In this document: piece after piece, positions 38,959-47,628 of the stretch
Layout of the letters: each line of letters begins with the position of its first letter
How positions within the stretch are numbered: the stretch's first letter is position 1
Assembly (NCBI RefSeq): GCF_900103085.1
Contig: NZ_FMWR01000002.1
Span: 173,427 to 237,426, forward strand
Reading direction: 5' to 3'
From: Gilliamella mensalis
Lineage (GTDB): Bacteria > Pseudomonadota > Gammaproteobacteria > Enterobacterales > Orbaceae
DNA length: 64,000 bases
The notes under the pieces: generated by a model
The model's input: only the letters and a program-made list of their open reading frames with translations
Told to the model about the DNA's origin: nothing
Databases searched by the model: none
Position numbers and translations under genes: made by a program

Positions 38959-39816
38959 TTAGTTACCTTTTAGTAAATTAATCCGTTTTTTCCCTGAAAA
39001 AATATCATTATCAGATAGTGGCCAGTTCTTTTCTTTTTCACTTAATAAGTGTAATCCATCTTCCATATTATTTTTGTAGGTACTTGGGTATATCATAATT
39101 GTAGAGTTTGTCATGAGTGTTCTTAATAATTTAATTTCTCGATTCGAAAGCTCTAATTGAATTTGACCAACATCACTTTTCTGAAATTTCGAATCTATTT
39201 CATTATCTCGTTCAAGATAGAGAATTTTCTTTCCAACTATAACTGGCTTGATTCGATTTTTAACAAAATCAGCACTTGGTGAAACGAATTTATCTTCTTT
39301 ATTATTACGTGAATTAACCCCTTCATCACCATAAAATACGTAAATATCAACAAGATCACCTATTTTTAGATTTTCTACTAAATAATAATCTATTTGATCT
39401 AATTTGAACGGAAACATGTAGTTTCCTTCTTTTATAGCTAACTTTGCATAATCAGGAGATTGAGGTGAAACAATCAAACGATGTTCAATAAAAGTATCTT
39501 TCGCTATATTGTGCATAACAGCATATTGCTCCAACTCTTCTGCATTAGTTATATACTCAGACTTATGCTCATTATCAACGTCGACTTCTATTGATTTAAA
39601 ATAGTAATGATCCTTAGTTAAAATTGTATTTTTACTAATATCATTCTTTGCGACAGCAATCGTTATCATTTCTGTTTTTTTAGGTACTTCTATCACTTGA
39701 ACTTGAGGTTCAGCAGTTGGTTCAGCAACTGGTTGCGGTGATGATTTTGTGAATAACAATGCCAACCCCACCACTAACATTAATATATATAAAATAATTA
39801 ATTTCTTACCTTTCAT
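38959..39816 (-). CDS. rcpC: RcpC/CpaB pilus assembly protein
   Basis: 285 residues: one membrane anchor (about 6-23), a Pro-rich linker and a SAF-type domain (VAKNDISKNTILTKDHYYF) followed by QVIEV-like strands and LSNREIKLLRTLMTNSTIM. RcpC/CpaB sits in the periplasm next to the secretin and is needed for stable piliation. It precedes rcpA, the usual pairing in tad loci. Confidence 0.88.
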   Translation of the reverse strand: MKGKKLIILYILMLVVGLALLFTKSSPQPVAEPTAEPQVQVIEVPKKTEMITIAVAKNDISKNTILTKDHYYFKSIEVDVDNEHKSEYITNAEELEQYAVMHNIAKDTFIEHRLIVSPQSPDYAKLAIKEGNYMFPFKLDQIDYYLVENLKIGDLVDIYVFYGDEGVNSRNNKEDKFVSPSADFVKNRIKPVIVGKKILYLERDNEIDSKFQKSDVGQIQLELSNREIKLLRTLMTNSTIMIYPSTYKNNMEDGLHLLSEKEKNWPLSDNDIFSGKKRINLLKGN

Positions 39817-39861
39817 GCAAACTCCATATGTGTTTTATATCTATCGTTATTTTCGTTGCAA

Positions 39862-41214
39862 TTATTTATTCTTTAAATAAAAATCGAATGCAAAACAGTG
39901 GGCATCCCCTTTAGAATTAGGACCAGCATAAAAATCTTTTACTATTGAGTCTTGTTTAGTTTTTATTTGTATAATTAATGTTTTCTCACTAGTTAAACTT
40001 CCCGTAACATTGGAAAAATCTCTATTGCTATGGGAAATTCGACTAATAACATAATTTACTCCCTTAGCAGGCAAGCTCACATCATAAAACGTTAATTTGA
40101 ATTCAGTTGGAGAAATTTTCTCTATTATGTATTGATTTTTACTCAACTGATTTAAAGTTTCAAAAGTAATACGGCTAAATTTTTCATGCTCCCCTGAACG
40201 GACAGCTAAAATTTTTGCTTTATTTGTTGTCTGATTTACGTGATTATTTTGTTTAGAAATAGCGGTATTAGAGATTACTTCCGAATTAGTTGTTGGCGAA
40301 GCTAGTTTTTTTGTTTCTGTGCTAATATCTAGTTTAGTCATATTTGATAAATTAGCCCCAACTTGTGATTTATTTTGTTTTTCTGGTTTAATAACTATTT
40401 TTTCTTTAGATATTTGCTGGGGTACTGTTTTTTCAATGGCATACTGCTTCTGATTCTCACTTTGAGCAGGCACAGCTTCATTAAACTTTATAGCATCAAC
40501 AGGTTCTATTTGTTTTAATTCTTGAATTAAAATTTCTGGATCATTAGATAATCTATGCCCTATACAAAAAGACTTCGCTAATTGCATTTTGTTTAATTTA
40601 ACTAAAGTATAAAGTAAGTTATGGAGAATAGTTTGGTCACGATATCCTTTAGTATATAAGATATTTAGATGCTTATAAGCTTCATTATATTCCTTATTCA
40701 AAATTGACAACATTGCTAGATTATTAGTAACTTTATTCTCATCATAAAAGTTTTCTCTGGCTAGATTAAACGAATAACGTGCAGCATCGTATTGTCGTTT
40801 TTTAAGCAAAACAATACCTTTTACGTTATATGCTTCACCATTTTTATGATTAATTGCAATTGCTTTGTTCAAATATTCTAGTGCAACATCATTGTTACCA
40901 AGCCTAGACTCAACATGACCGTATAAAACCAAAATACTATCATTTTTAGTTGTACTTAAAACAGGTGTTAACACTCTCTTTGCAGCACCGAAATCGTTAG
41001 AAAGGTAGTAGATCTGAGCAAGCTTATACCTAGTATCTTCGCTATCTGAATGTTGCAAGCGTTGTTTATAAATTTCAATTAAGCCACCATAATTTTTTGT
41101 GGTTTCATGAATATAAATCTTTTGTTGCTCATTTAAATCGTATTTTAAGGTACTATTTTGACATCCAGCAGCAAAAAACAATATTGAGAATACACAAATA
41201 AATTTTTGTTTCAT
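39862..41214 (-). CDS. tadD: TadD-like TPR lipoprotein with a C-terminal extra domain
   Basis: About 450 residues. MKQKFICVFSILFFAAGC is a lipoprotein signal with lipobox AAGC, which favours the start at 41214 (AGAAGG in front) over the frame opening at 41253. TPR-like repeats follow (YNVKGIVLLKKRQYDAARYS, VTNNLAMLSILNKEYNEAYK). A low-complexity linker then leads to a C-terminal domain, LAVRSGEHEKFSRITFET to VKDFYAGPNSKGDAHCFAFD, resembling AMIN-type domains that bind cell wall or secretins. TadD normally has only TPRs (about 250 residues), so this is an extended or fused form. TadD helps secretin and pilus assembly. Confidence 0.8.
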   Translation of the reverse strand: MKQKFICVFSILFFAAGCQNSTLKYDLNEQQKIYIHETTKNYGGLIEIYKQRLQHSDSEDTRYKLAQIYYLSNDFGAAKRVLTPVLSTTKNDSILVLYGHVESRLGNNDVALEYLNKAIAINHKNGEAYNVKGIVLLKKRQYDAARYSFNLARENFYDENKVTNNLAMLSILNKEYNEAYKHLNILYTKGYRDQTILHNLLYTLVKLNKMQLAKSFCIGHRLSNDPEILIQELKQIEPVDAIKFNEAVPAQSENQKQYAIEKTVPQQISKEKIVIKPEKQNKSQVGANLSNMTKLDISTETKKLASPTTNSEVISNTAISKQNNHVNQTTNKAKILAVRSGEHEKFSRITFETLNQLSKNQYIIEKISPTEFKLTFYDVSLPAKGVNYVISRISHSNRDFSNVTGSLTSEKTLIIQIKTKQDSIVKDFYAGPNSKGDAHCFAFDFYLKNK

Positions 41215-41265
41215 TAACCTTCTTGGTTTACAGCATATTGAAAAATAGTTCATTATCTCTCATCC

Positions 41266-42138
41266 CTACATATTACTAAATGTTGATACAATATTCATGA
41301 TAACAGGACCCGCAACGATAATAAGAACAGGAACTAGAAAAAATCCCATCATCGGTAATGTCATTTTGGCCGCAAGAGCCGAAATTTTTTCTTCTATAGT
41401 TAATTTTTGTATTTCTCGAATTTCACTTGATAACTCTAATAAAGCATCATAAATTGAGCTACCATAACTAATACTTCTCCTTAATGTAATGCAAAACATT
41501 CTGATTTCCTTACAAGGCACTTCGCGCTGAATTAAATCAATAGAGGGTTCAATACCATTGACATCCATCATTAAACAGGCTCTTTCTAAGATTACTGACA
41601 CATCCTTATTAATCGGTTTTACTCTTGTGCTTAAATACCGAAAGCTATTTTCAATAGTCATGCCCGATTTAATCATAATTGCCATCATGTCAATGATTAA
41701 TGGTAAATCTTGTGAAATCCTCTTGATCCTTCTCTCTGTTTGTCTTTTTACTAACCTATCAGGTAAAAGGATGACCATAATAATAATGACAAGCAAAACA
41801 ATTAGTAATATATTTGAATTAAGTACAAAAAGAGAAAATATTTGATTTATAAGGTAAAAGGACGAAAATACGATAATAACACTATACACTTTCCAGCTAT
41901 TTTTTTCCTGAAAACGTCGCATAAAGTCAAGACTAAGACTGTTTTTAGCAGCAATTTTTTCAAAAGCAAGATTCTTTTGGTTAGAACTCTTTTTTAATAC
42001 TTTCTTTTCGTTACTTTCATCATAAAAAATCGAGCTAATTTTCTCTTTTCTTTGGTACAGATAATATAAAATACGCAAATTACTACAGCTGATGTAGATT
42101 AGAATAATTGAAATTAATATATGTAGAAAACTATTCAT
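41266..42138 (-). CDS. tadC: TadC inner-membrane platform protein
   Basis: 290 residues with a GspF-like core: LPLIIDMMAIMIKSGMTIEN, and MFCITLRRSISYGSSIYDAL, between hydrophobic segments. TadB and TadC form the inner-membrane platform on which TadA acts. It follows tadB by 3 bases. Confidence 0.9.
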   Translation of the reverse strand: MNSFLHILISIILIYISCSNLRILYYLYQRKEKISSIFYDESNEKKVLKKSSNQKNLAFEKIAAKNSLSLDFMRRFQEKNSWKVYSVIIVFSSFYLINQIFSLFVLNSNILLIVLLVIIIMVILLPDRLVKRQTERRIKRISQDLPLIIDMMAIMIKSGMTIENSFRYLSTRVKPINKDVSVILERACLMMDVNGIEPSIDLIQREVPCKEIRMFCITLRRSISYGSSIYDALLELSSEIREIQKLTIEEKISALAAKMTLPMMGFFLVPVLIIVAGPVIMNIVSTFSNM

Positions 42139-42141
42139 AGC

Positions 42142-43068
42142 TTAAATAATCTTATTAATCATACGTTTGATAACAAGGTAACCAACAGCCACGCTACCCA
42201 CGACATAATACAAAATATAGCTACCAACCGTTGTATTAACCAAATACTCATAGTTCATTCGTGAGATCCATTTAAGCATGAACAAGAAAGCAAAAGGCAT
42301 ACCACCTAAAATCATCATCGTCATTCTTAATTCTGCGGTTTTACTATCTCTAGTTTTAGTGAGAATCCGATTGTTTGTTAACATCTTTGCTAATCGACCA
42401 AGGATGTCTTTTAATTCCCCGCCACTATCAATATTAACCATTATCGTTAAGATAAAAAAGTAATACTCAGGAAATGGAAGACGTACATAAGAACTCAATA
42501 AAACACTTTCAACTCCTTCACCGATCTCTAAGCGGTTATGAATTTCTTTCATTGTTCTACCAACAGTACCTTCAACCATATTTCCACATTCATTAAAGCT
42601 TGTTGTTATTGCATTACCAGATGAGACAGCACCGGTAATGATATTTAGCACTTCTGGAAACGTTTCGTAAAATTCTTTTGTCAGTTTCTTTTTTTTAATA
42701 AAGAATATTATAACGGTTGTTAGGATAGTACTGAGCGGAACGGCTATATAATTGCTATAATTAGTATACTGTTGATTCAATATTGTGCCGATAATCGTAC
42801 CTGCCAAAATATACATGAACAATCGTATTTTAGTCTGCCCTGCTGTTAGGAGATTATAATAAGTTCTAATCATTAATATAAAACTAAAACTAATTCTCTC
42901 CCCAAAAGACGATTTCCGTTGGGCTAACTGTTCTTCAACAAAATTCGCTAATGATACCTTTTTAATTTCGACATCATCAAAAACTCGCAAGCGCTCTTTA
43001 CGGCGATATACTTCCCAAAGTCTCATAATAGCGACAAAAACAAGTACAATTGAAAGAATAAAAATCAT
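42142..43068 (-). CDS. tadB: TadB inner-membrane platform protein
   Basis: 308 residues with the same GspF-like layout: FPEVLNIITGAVSSGNAITT, RLEIGEGVESVLLSSYVRLP and FPEYYFFILTIMVNIDSGGE, with membrane helices before and after. It overlaps the end of tadA by 4 bases. It is the partner of TadC. Confidence 0.9.
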   Translation of the reverse strand: MIFILSIVLVFVAIMRLWEVYRRKERLRVFDDVEIKKVSLANFVEEQLAQRKSSFGERISFSFILMIRTYYNLLTAGQTKIRLFMYILAGTIIGTILNQQYTNYSNYIAVPLSTILTTVIIFFIKKKKLTKEFYETFPEVLNIITGAVSSGNAITTSFNECGNMVEGTVGRTMKEIHNRLEIGEGVESVLLSSYVRLPFPEYYFFILTIMVNIDSGGELKDILGRLAKMLTNNRILTKTRDSKTAELRMTMMILGGMPFAFLFMLKWISRMNYEYLVNTTVGSYILYYVVGSVAVGYLVIKRMINKII

Positions 43069-44399
43069 ACTTTGATTCCTACTGCATTTAACATTAGTTT
43101 TTCTAATACATCGGACATTTCATAATATTGAGCACTTTCATAAAGCGCAGAACGTTTTACCAGTCCATTACAAACAAATTCACCTTGAATCTTGCTTCGT
43201 TCCTTTTGTGTATCATTAATTTGAAACCTAAACACATCATGAGTCACAATATTGTCAGATTCTATCCCTAGAACTTCAGTGATACTCATTACTTTACGTT
43301 GTCCATCAGGAAGGCGAGAAACTTGAATAATAAAATTAACGGAAGAACTAATATAACGTTTAATGGCGGAAATAGGTAACTCAGATTGAGCCATAATAAT
43401 CATGCTTTCTAAACGAGATAACGCATCTTTAGCTGTGTTAGCATGCAACGTAGACATTGAGCCACTATGACCTGTATTCATGGCCTGAAGCATTTCAAAT
43501 GCCTCTTCACCACGACATTCCCCTAAAATAATTCGATCAGGTCTCATTCGCAACGCATTAACTAATAGATCCCGCATGGTTACCTTTCCTCGACCATCGT
43601 CACCCCCTACTTTTGTTTCCATTCTAACCACATGGTCTTGCTGAAGTTTTAATTCAGCGGCATCTTCGAGGGTAATAGTACGTTCATGTTCACCAATAAA
43701 TCCAGACAAAGCATTAAGCATTGTTGTTTTACCTGAACCAGTCCCCCCCGAAACAATAATATTCATTCGACAACGAGCAGCAATAACTAAAAAGTTTGCC
43801 ATATTTTCATCTAAGGAGCCATATTGAATTAAATCATGGAATGTTCGGCGTCCAGTACCAAATTTACGAATTGACATAGAGGTGCCATCAATAGCAATCG
43901 GAGGTATAACAACGTTAAGACGGCTGCCATCAGGCATTCTTGAATCGACTAAGGGATGCGATTCATCTATATTTTTACCAACTTTGTTAACCAAACGTCT
44001 TGCAATATCAAGTAATTGGCGATCACTAATAAAAAACTTATCTGTTTTACTAAGAATACCACCCCGCTCAACATAAATGCTGTAAGGGCCGTTTACTAAA
44101 ATGTCATTGACTGACTCATCTTTCATTAATGAATCAATTGGACCGTACCCCACAATTTCATCACAAATCATACTTGCCAGAACATTAGATTCGTCTGCAG
44201 TAATATAAGCACCACCAGAACTAATAATATCTCTGATTGCAGTTTGGACTTCTCGCAGGATTTGATTGGGCTCATTCTTTAATTGTTCAATTAAATCAAG
44301 ATTAAGCACCTGAAATACTAAATCACGGATCTTACCCCATTCATTAGAAAATTTAAATTGTTCATTAGCCATACTGATTACTTCATCATACTCTACCAT
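43065..44399 (-). CDS. tadA: TadA/CpaF secretion ATPase
   Basis: About 444 residues. The order is an N-terminal domain with GYGPIDSLMKDESVNDILVN, Walker A IVSGGTGSGKTTMLNAL, the Asp box TITLEDAAEL, Walker B RPDRIILGECRGEEAFEML and the His box TGHSGSMSTLHANTAKDAL. It is the hexameric motor for Tad pilus assembly. The ATG at 44399 directly follows a TTG at 44402; no strong ribosome binding site is seen, and an internal ATG at 44372 is also possible. Two hairpins lie between it and flp1. Confidence 0.95.
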   Translation of the reverse strand: MVEYDEVISMANEQFKFSNEWGKIRDLVFQVLNLDLIEQLKNEPNQILREVQTAIRDIISSGGAYITADESNVLASMICDEIVGYGPIDSLMKDESVNDILVNGPYSIYVERGGILSKTDKFFISDRQLLDIARRLVNKVGKNIDESHPLVDSRMPDGSRLNVVIPPIAIDGTSMSIRKFGTGRRTFHDLIQYGSLDENMANFLVIAARCRMNIIVSGGTGSGKTTMLNALSGFIGEHERTITLEDAAELKLQQDHVVRMETKVGGDDGRGKVTMRDLLVNALRMRPDRIILGECRGEEAFEMLQAMNTGHSGSMSTLHANTAKDALSRLESMIIMAQSELPISAIKRYISSSVNFIIQVSRLPDGQRKVMSITEVLGIESDNIVTHDVFRFQINDTQKERSKIQGEFVCNGLVKRSALYESAQYYEMSDVLEKLMLNAVGIKV

Positions 44400-44415
44400 C
44401 AAAAGGCAACCAAGA

Positions 44416-44446
44416 GCTGCTAGCCGCTTTTTCTGCTTCTAGCAGC
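44416..44446 (-). other. Hairpin A between flp1 and tadA
   Basis: GCTGCTAG and CTAGCAGC form a perfect 8-base GC-rich stem over a 15-base loop, 17 bases before tadA. No T-run follows on the minus strand. It may be a partial terminator or an RNA processing and stability site that lets pilin mRNA exceed machine mRNA (inference). Confidence 0.6.
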
Positions 44447-44456
44447 CTTCATTTTT

Positions 44457-44482
44457 GAAGATAACGTTAATCAGTTATCTTC
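44457..44482 (-). other. Hairpin B between flp1 and tadA
   Basis: GAAGATAAC and GTTATCTTC form a perfect 9-base stem over 8 bases. It stands 10 bases from hairpin A, in the same flp1-tadA spacer. It is probably a 3' stabiliser of the pilin transcript or an attenuator (inference). Confidence 0.6.
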
Positions 44483-44559
44483 GAACTACAGTTGCTAAGG
44501 AATTACGTAACTATTAAATAGAGTAAAAACTTCCATAGATACAACCTTTATGCTTAAGA

Positions 44560-44778
44560 TTACTTAATGCTACCAACAACAGAAGTAACTTTAAGTTGTA
44601 ATGCTGTAAATACATTTTTAAGCATTACTTCAACTGGACCACCTGAAGCAAAAATAGCCATAACAACTACTGCAACACCTGCTGCAACAATCGCATATTC
44701 GATCGCAGTTACACCTTCTTCAGTTTTAGCGAATTTACCTAAAAAAGTTCTTACTTTAGTATTAATTACTGATAACAT
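44560..44778 (-). CDS. flp1: Flp1 prepilin (Tad major pilin)
   Basis: 72 residues. The TadV processing site is KTEEG/VTAIEYAIVAAGVAV: cleavage after Gly22 leaves Val at +1, Glu at +5 and Tyr at +6, the Flp signature, and a mature pilin of about 50 residues. The helix is followed by a short polar end. AGGAG stands 7 bases before the ATG. It is the only flp in the locus, with its own promoter. Confidence 0.95.
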   Translation of the reverse strand: MLSVINTKVRTFLGKFAKTEEGVTAIEYAIVAAGVAVVVMAIFASGGPVEVMLKNVFTALQLKVTSVVGSIK

Positions 44779-44857
44779 AATTTTCTCCTATTAAAATTTC
44801 TTATATTTCTTACGTTTTTTTTAAAAATAATTTACTTTCTTATCTGAAAGTTTACGC

Positions 44858-44886
44858 AGTATAAATTACTATCGAATAATAGTCAA
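44858..44886 (-). promoter_or_regulatory. Sigma70 promoter of flp1/tad
   Basis: On the minus strand TTGACT (44886-44881) and TATACT (44863-44858) are exactly 17 bases apart. The leader to the flp1 ATG would be about 70 bases. Confidence 0.78.
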
Positions 44887-45317
44887 TTACTAACCAGAAA
44901 ATTTTAATTAATAATATTATCAAAATCAACCCCATTAGAAATGATTATAAAAATAAAAAATTATTTATCAATAAGTTAAATAAAATCACAATGACTATAA
45001 AAATGTTCATTTTTTAATTTGATGGATTGTTTTTTAAGCAATGTTAAGAATTTAACAAACTCTTAACATTAGTTTATTTACATTCGATTTGTGGTATAAA
45101 TTTGTTCTATATAATAACGTTTGTTATACAGTTTATCTGGATTGACGTTAATCTATAGCTATACCACTTGCTTTTGTTGAGTGGGTAAATTTATTCGGTT
45201 GCTCTTAGTCTTTAAATCTTTACAATCATTTTTAACTGAAAACATACACATTCCCTTAAAATTCTTGACAAAATGTTTCTAGTCAAATGTTAACGTCGCC
45301 GTTATTTTTGAAATATA

Positions 45318-45326
45318 TGCTATAAT
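45318..45326 (+). promoter_or_regulatory. Extended -10 promoter of rsfS
   Basis: TGCTATAAT is a perfect extended -10 element located 32 bases before the rsfS start. No good -35 is at the usual distance, as is normal for extended -10 promoters. Confidence 0.65.
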
Positions 45327-45357
45327 GGTGCTTTATTTTTAATAAAGAGAGTTTATT

Positions 45358-45672
45358 TTGCAGCAGTCGTTACAAGATTTTATTATTGATAAGATTGATG
45401 ATTTAAAAGGCAAAGACATTGTTACCCTTGATGTTCGTGGTAAGTCGAGTATTACTGACTATATGATTATTTGTACTGGCACTTCAAACCGTCATGTTTC
45501 GTCTATTGCTAATCACTTGCTTGACGAAGCCAAAAAACAGGGGCATTTGGTGTTAGGCAGTGAAGGTAAGAGCGATGCCGATTGGGTTGTGGTTGATATG
45601 GATTCAGTGATTGTGCATATCATGCAAGAAGAGAGTCGTCAGCTTTACGAACTAGAGAAGCTTTGGGGTTAA
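45358..45672 (+). CDS. rsfS: Ribosomal silencing factor RsfS
   Basis: 104 residues, 105 in Escherichia coli. [39 protein letters not shown] and [18 protein letters not shown] are conserved across the family. RsfS binds L14 of the 50S subunit and blocks subunit joining in starvation. The start is TTG, set by an AGAG box and alignment of the N-terminus. rlmH follows after 4 bases, as in Escherichia coli. Confidence 0.96.
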   Translation: MQQSLQDFIIDKIDDLKGKDIVTLDVRGKSSITDYMIICTGTSNRHVSSIANHLLDEAKKQGHLVLGSEGKSDADWVVVDMDSVIVHIMQEESRQLYELEKLWG

Positions 45673-45676
45673 TGTC

Positions 45677-46147
45677 GTGAAGATTCAGCTGATTGCTGTT
45701 GGTACGAAGATGCCAAGTTGGGTCACCACGGCTTTTGATGATTATCGTGCGCGCTTTCCTAAGGATATGCCGTTAGAGCTGGTTGAAATACCCGCTGGTA
45801 AACGTACTAAAAATGCCGATATTGTGCGAATTTTAGATAAAGAAGGCGAATTGATGTTAAATGCCTGCGGTAAAAGTAATCGTATTGTGACACTTGATAT
45901 TCCCGGTAAACCATACACAACACATAATTTAGCTGAGCAGTTAGAACGCTGGAAAATAGACGGACGTGATGTGAGTTTATTAATCGGTGGACCAGAAGGT
46001 TTGTCTCCTGCTTGCAAAGCGGCGGCTGAGCAGAGTTGGTCACTGTCGCCACTTACTCTTCCCCATCCTTTAGTGCGTGTCATTGTGGCTGAAAGCCTTT
46101 ACCGTGCGTGGAGTTTAACCACAAATCATCCTTATCACCGCGAATAA
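45677..46147 (+). CDS. rlmH: 23S rRNA pseudouridine1915-N3-methyltransferase RlmH
   Basis: 156 residues, as in Escherichia coli. [15 protein letters not shown], the SPOUT knot motif [14 protein letters not shown] and the tail [20 protein letters not shown] are conserved. The enzyme methylates the pseudouridine at 1915 in helix 69 of assembled ribosomes with S-adenosylmethionine. The start is GTG 4 bases after rsfS, with GGGG upstream. Confidence 0.96.
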   Translation: MKIQLIAVGTKMPSWVTTAFDDYRARFPKDMPLELVEIPAGKRTKNADIVRILDKEGELMLNACGKSNRIVTLDIPGKPYTTHNLAEQLERWKIDGRDVSLLIGGPEGLSPACKAAAEQSWSLSPLTLPHPLVRVIVAESLYRAWSLTTNHPYHRE

Positions 46148-46170
46148 TAATGTAAGGTAAACAAAATAAA

Positions 46171-46638
46171 ATGAGCGCAATTATTTTAGATTTACAAATT
46201 GCTACAGAAGATAACCAAAATTTACCAGCCGAAGCGCAAATTTCGCAATGGTTAGAGGTTATTTTGCCGCAATTTGTGGATAATGCTGAACTGACTATCC
46301 GTATTGTTGATGAACAAGAAAGTCAGCAATTAAATAATACTTATCGTCATAAAGATAAACCAACCAATGTGTTATCTTTTCCATTTGAATCACCCATTGA
46401 GATTGATGTTCCTTTATTGGGCGATCTTATCATTTGTAAACAAGTTGTCGAAGCCGAAACCAAGCAGCAACATAAATCATTAACTTCGCACTGGGCACAT
46501 ATGATTGTACATGGCTGTTTACATTTACTCGGTTATGATCATATTCTTGACGAAGAAGCCGAAGAAATGGAAAATATCGAAATCGATATTATGCAGCAAC
46601 TGGGGTTTGAAGATCCTTATCAACCCATTGATGAATAA
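46171..46638 (+). CDS. ybeY: rRNA maturation endoribonuclease YbeY
   Basis: 155 residues. The metal-binding motif [15 protein letters not shown] gives the three His ligands, and NVLSFPFE and [15 protein letters not shown] are conserved. YbeY matures 16S rRNA and works in ribosome quality control. In Escherichia coli it follows ybeZ (PhoH); here ybeZ is absent and rlmH is upstream instead. The ybeX gene follows after about 115 bases. Confidence 0.96.
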   Translation: MSAIILDLQIATEDNQNLPAEAQISQWLEVILPQFVDNAELTIRIVDEQESQQLNNTYRHKDKPTNVLSFPFESPIEIDVPLLGDLIICKQVVEAETKQQHKSLTSHWAHMIVHGCLHLLGYDHILDEEAEEMENIEIDIMQQLGFEDPYQPIDE

Positions 46639-46755
46639 AAGTGCATGATAATCCGTTTGATTTTATGCTATTTGGCAAGATCATTTAGTAGGCAAATTTA
46701 GTAAACTAAGTAAGAAATATTACATTAATAATAAAGCAAGAAAGGAAGAGTACAA

Positions 46756-47628
46756 ATGAGTGATGATAATCACCGGAGACCTAAAAAAGGGTTTGCATTA
46801 TGGTTAAGTCAATTATTTAATTCAGAGCCAAAAGATAAAGAAGAACTGATCGAAGTGATCCGCGAAGCCGAAGAAAACGAGCTTATCGATCCAGACACGC
46901 TTGATATGATTGAAGGCGTTATGGATATTGCCGAGCAACGCATTCGTGATATTATGATCCCCCGCTCTCAAATTGTTACCATTAAAGACAATTACTCTCT
47001 TGATCAGTGTTTAGATATTATTTCTGAACATGGACATTCCCGTTATCCTGTTATTAGTGAAGATAGAGATCATATTGAAGGGATTTTGTTAGCAAAAGAT
47101 CTGTTGATTTTTATTCGCCAAGGTGTAGATAATTTTGATCTTAAAAAAATCCTTAGACCTACTGTTGTTGTGCCTGAAAGTAAGCGCGTCGATCATATGT
47201 TAAAAGAGTTTCGCATGCAGCGTTATCATATGGCGATGGCTATTGATGAATTTGGCGGTGTGTCAGGACTTGTAACTATCGAAGATATTTTAGAACTGAT
47301 AGTAGGCGATATTGAAGATGAATATGACGAGGTTGAAGATCGCGATATTCGTCGCTTAACGCCTTCTGTTTATACTGTGCGAGCACTTACACTAGTTGAA
47401 GATTTTAATGAAATTTTTGCCACTGATTTTAGTGATGATGAAATGGACACTATTGGTGGGCTAGTGATGCAACATTTTGGTCGGTTACCTTTACGCGGTG
47501 AAAGCATTACCATTAATGGTTATCAATTTAAAGTGACCATTGCAGACCGGAGGCGAATCATCCAGCTACATGTGACGATTCCTGATGGAGCTGCTGTGCC
47601 TAATTTAGAATTACCTGACAATGCTTAA
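46756..47628 (+). CDS. ybeX: CorC/YbeX CBS-domain protein
   Basis: 290 residues. [20 protein letters not shown] begins the paired CBS domains ([39 protein letters not shown]). The C-terminal CorC_HlyC domain follows ([33 protein letters not shown]). It is linked to magnesium efflux or ribosome function in Enterobacteria. It overlaps lnt by 8 bases, the conserved pairing. AGGAAGAG precedes the ATG. Confidence 0.94.
   Translation: MSDDNHRRPKKGFALWLSQLFNSEPKDKEELIEVIREAEENELIDPDTLDMIEGVMDIAEQRIRDIMIPRSQIVTIKDNYSLDQCLDIISEHGHSRYPVISEDRDHIEGILLAKDLLIFIRQGVDNFDLKKILRPTVVVPESKRVDHMLKEFRMQRYHMAMAIDEFGGVSGLVTIEDILELIVGDIEDEYDEVEDRDIRRLTPSVYTVRALTLVEDFNEIFATDFSDDEMDTIGGLVMQHFGRLPLRGESITINGYQFKVTIADRRRIIQLHVTIPDGAAVPNLELPDNA

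Larger units (their letters stand above)
44779..45357. other. Divergent regulatory region of the tad locus and rsfS
   Basis: About 580 very AT-rich bases, without a gene, holding the leftward flp1 promoter (44858-44886) and the rightward rsfS -10 (45318-45326). The middle is rich in A/T runs and could bind H-NS-like proteins (inference). No clear palindromic operator was found. Confidence 0.6.

Noticed and set aside
45265..45270. TTGACA as -35 of rsfS
   Set aside because: It lies about 50 bases before the TATAAT, too far for a sigma70 pair; the -10 works as an extended element instead.
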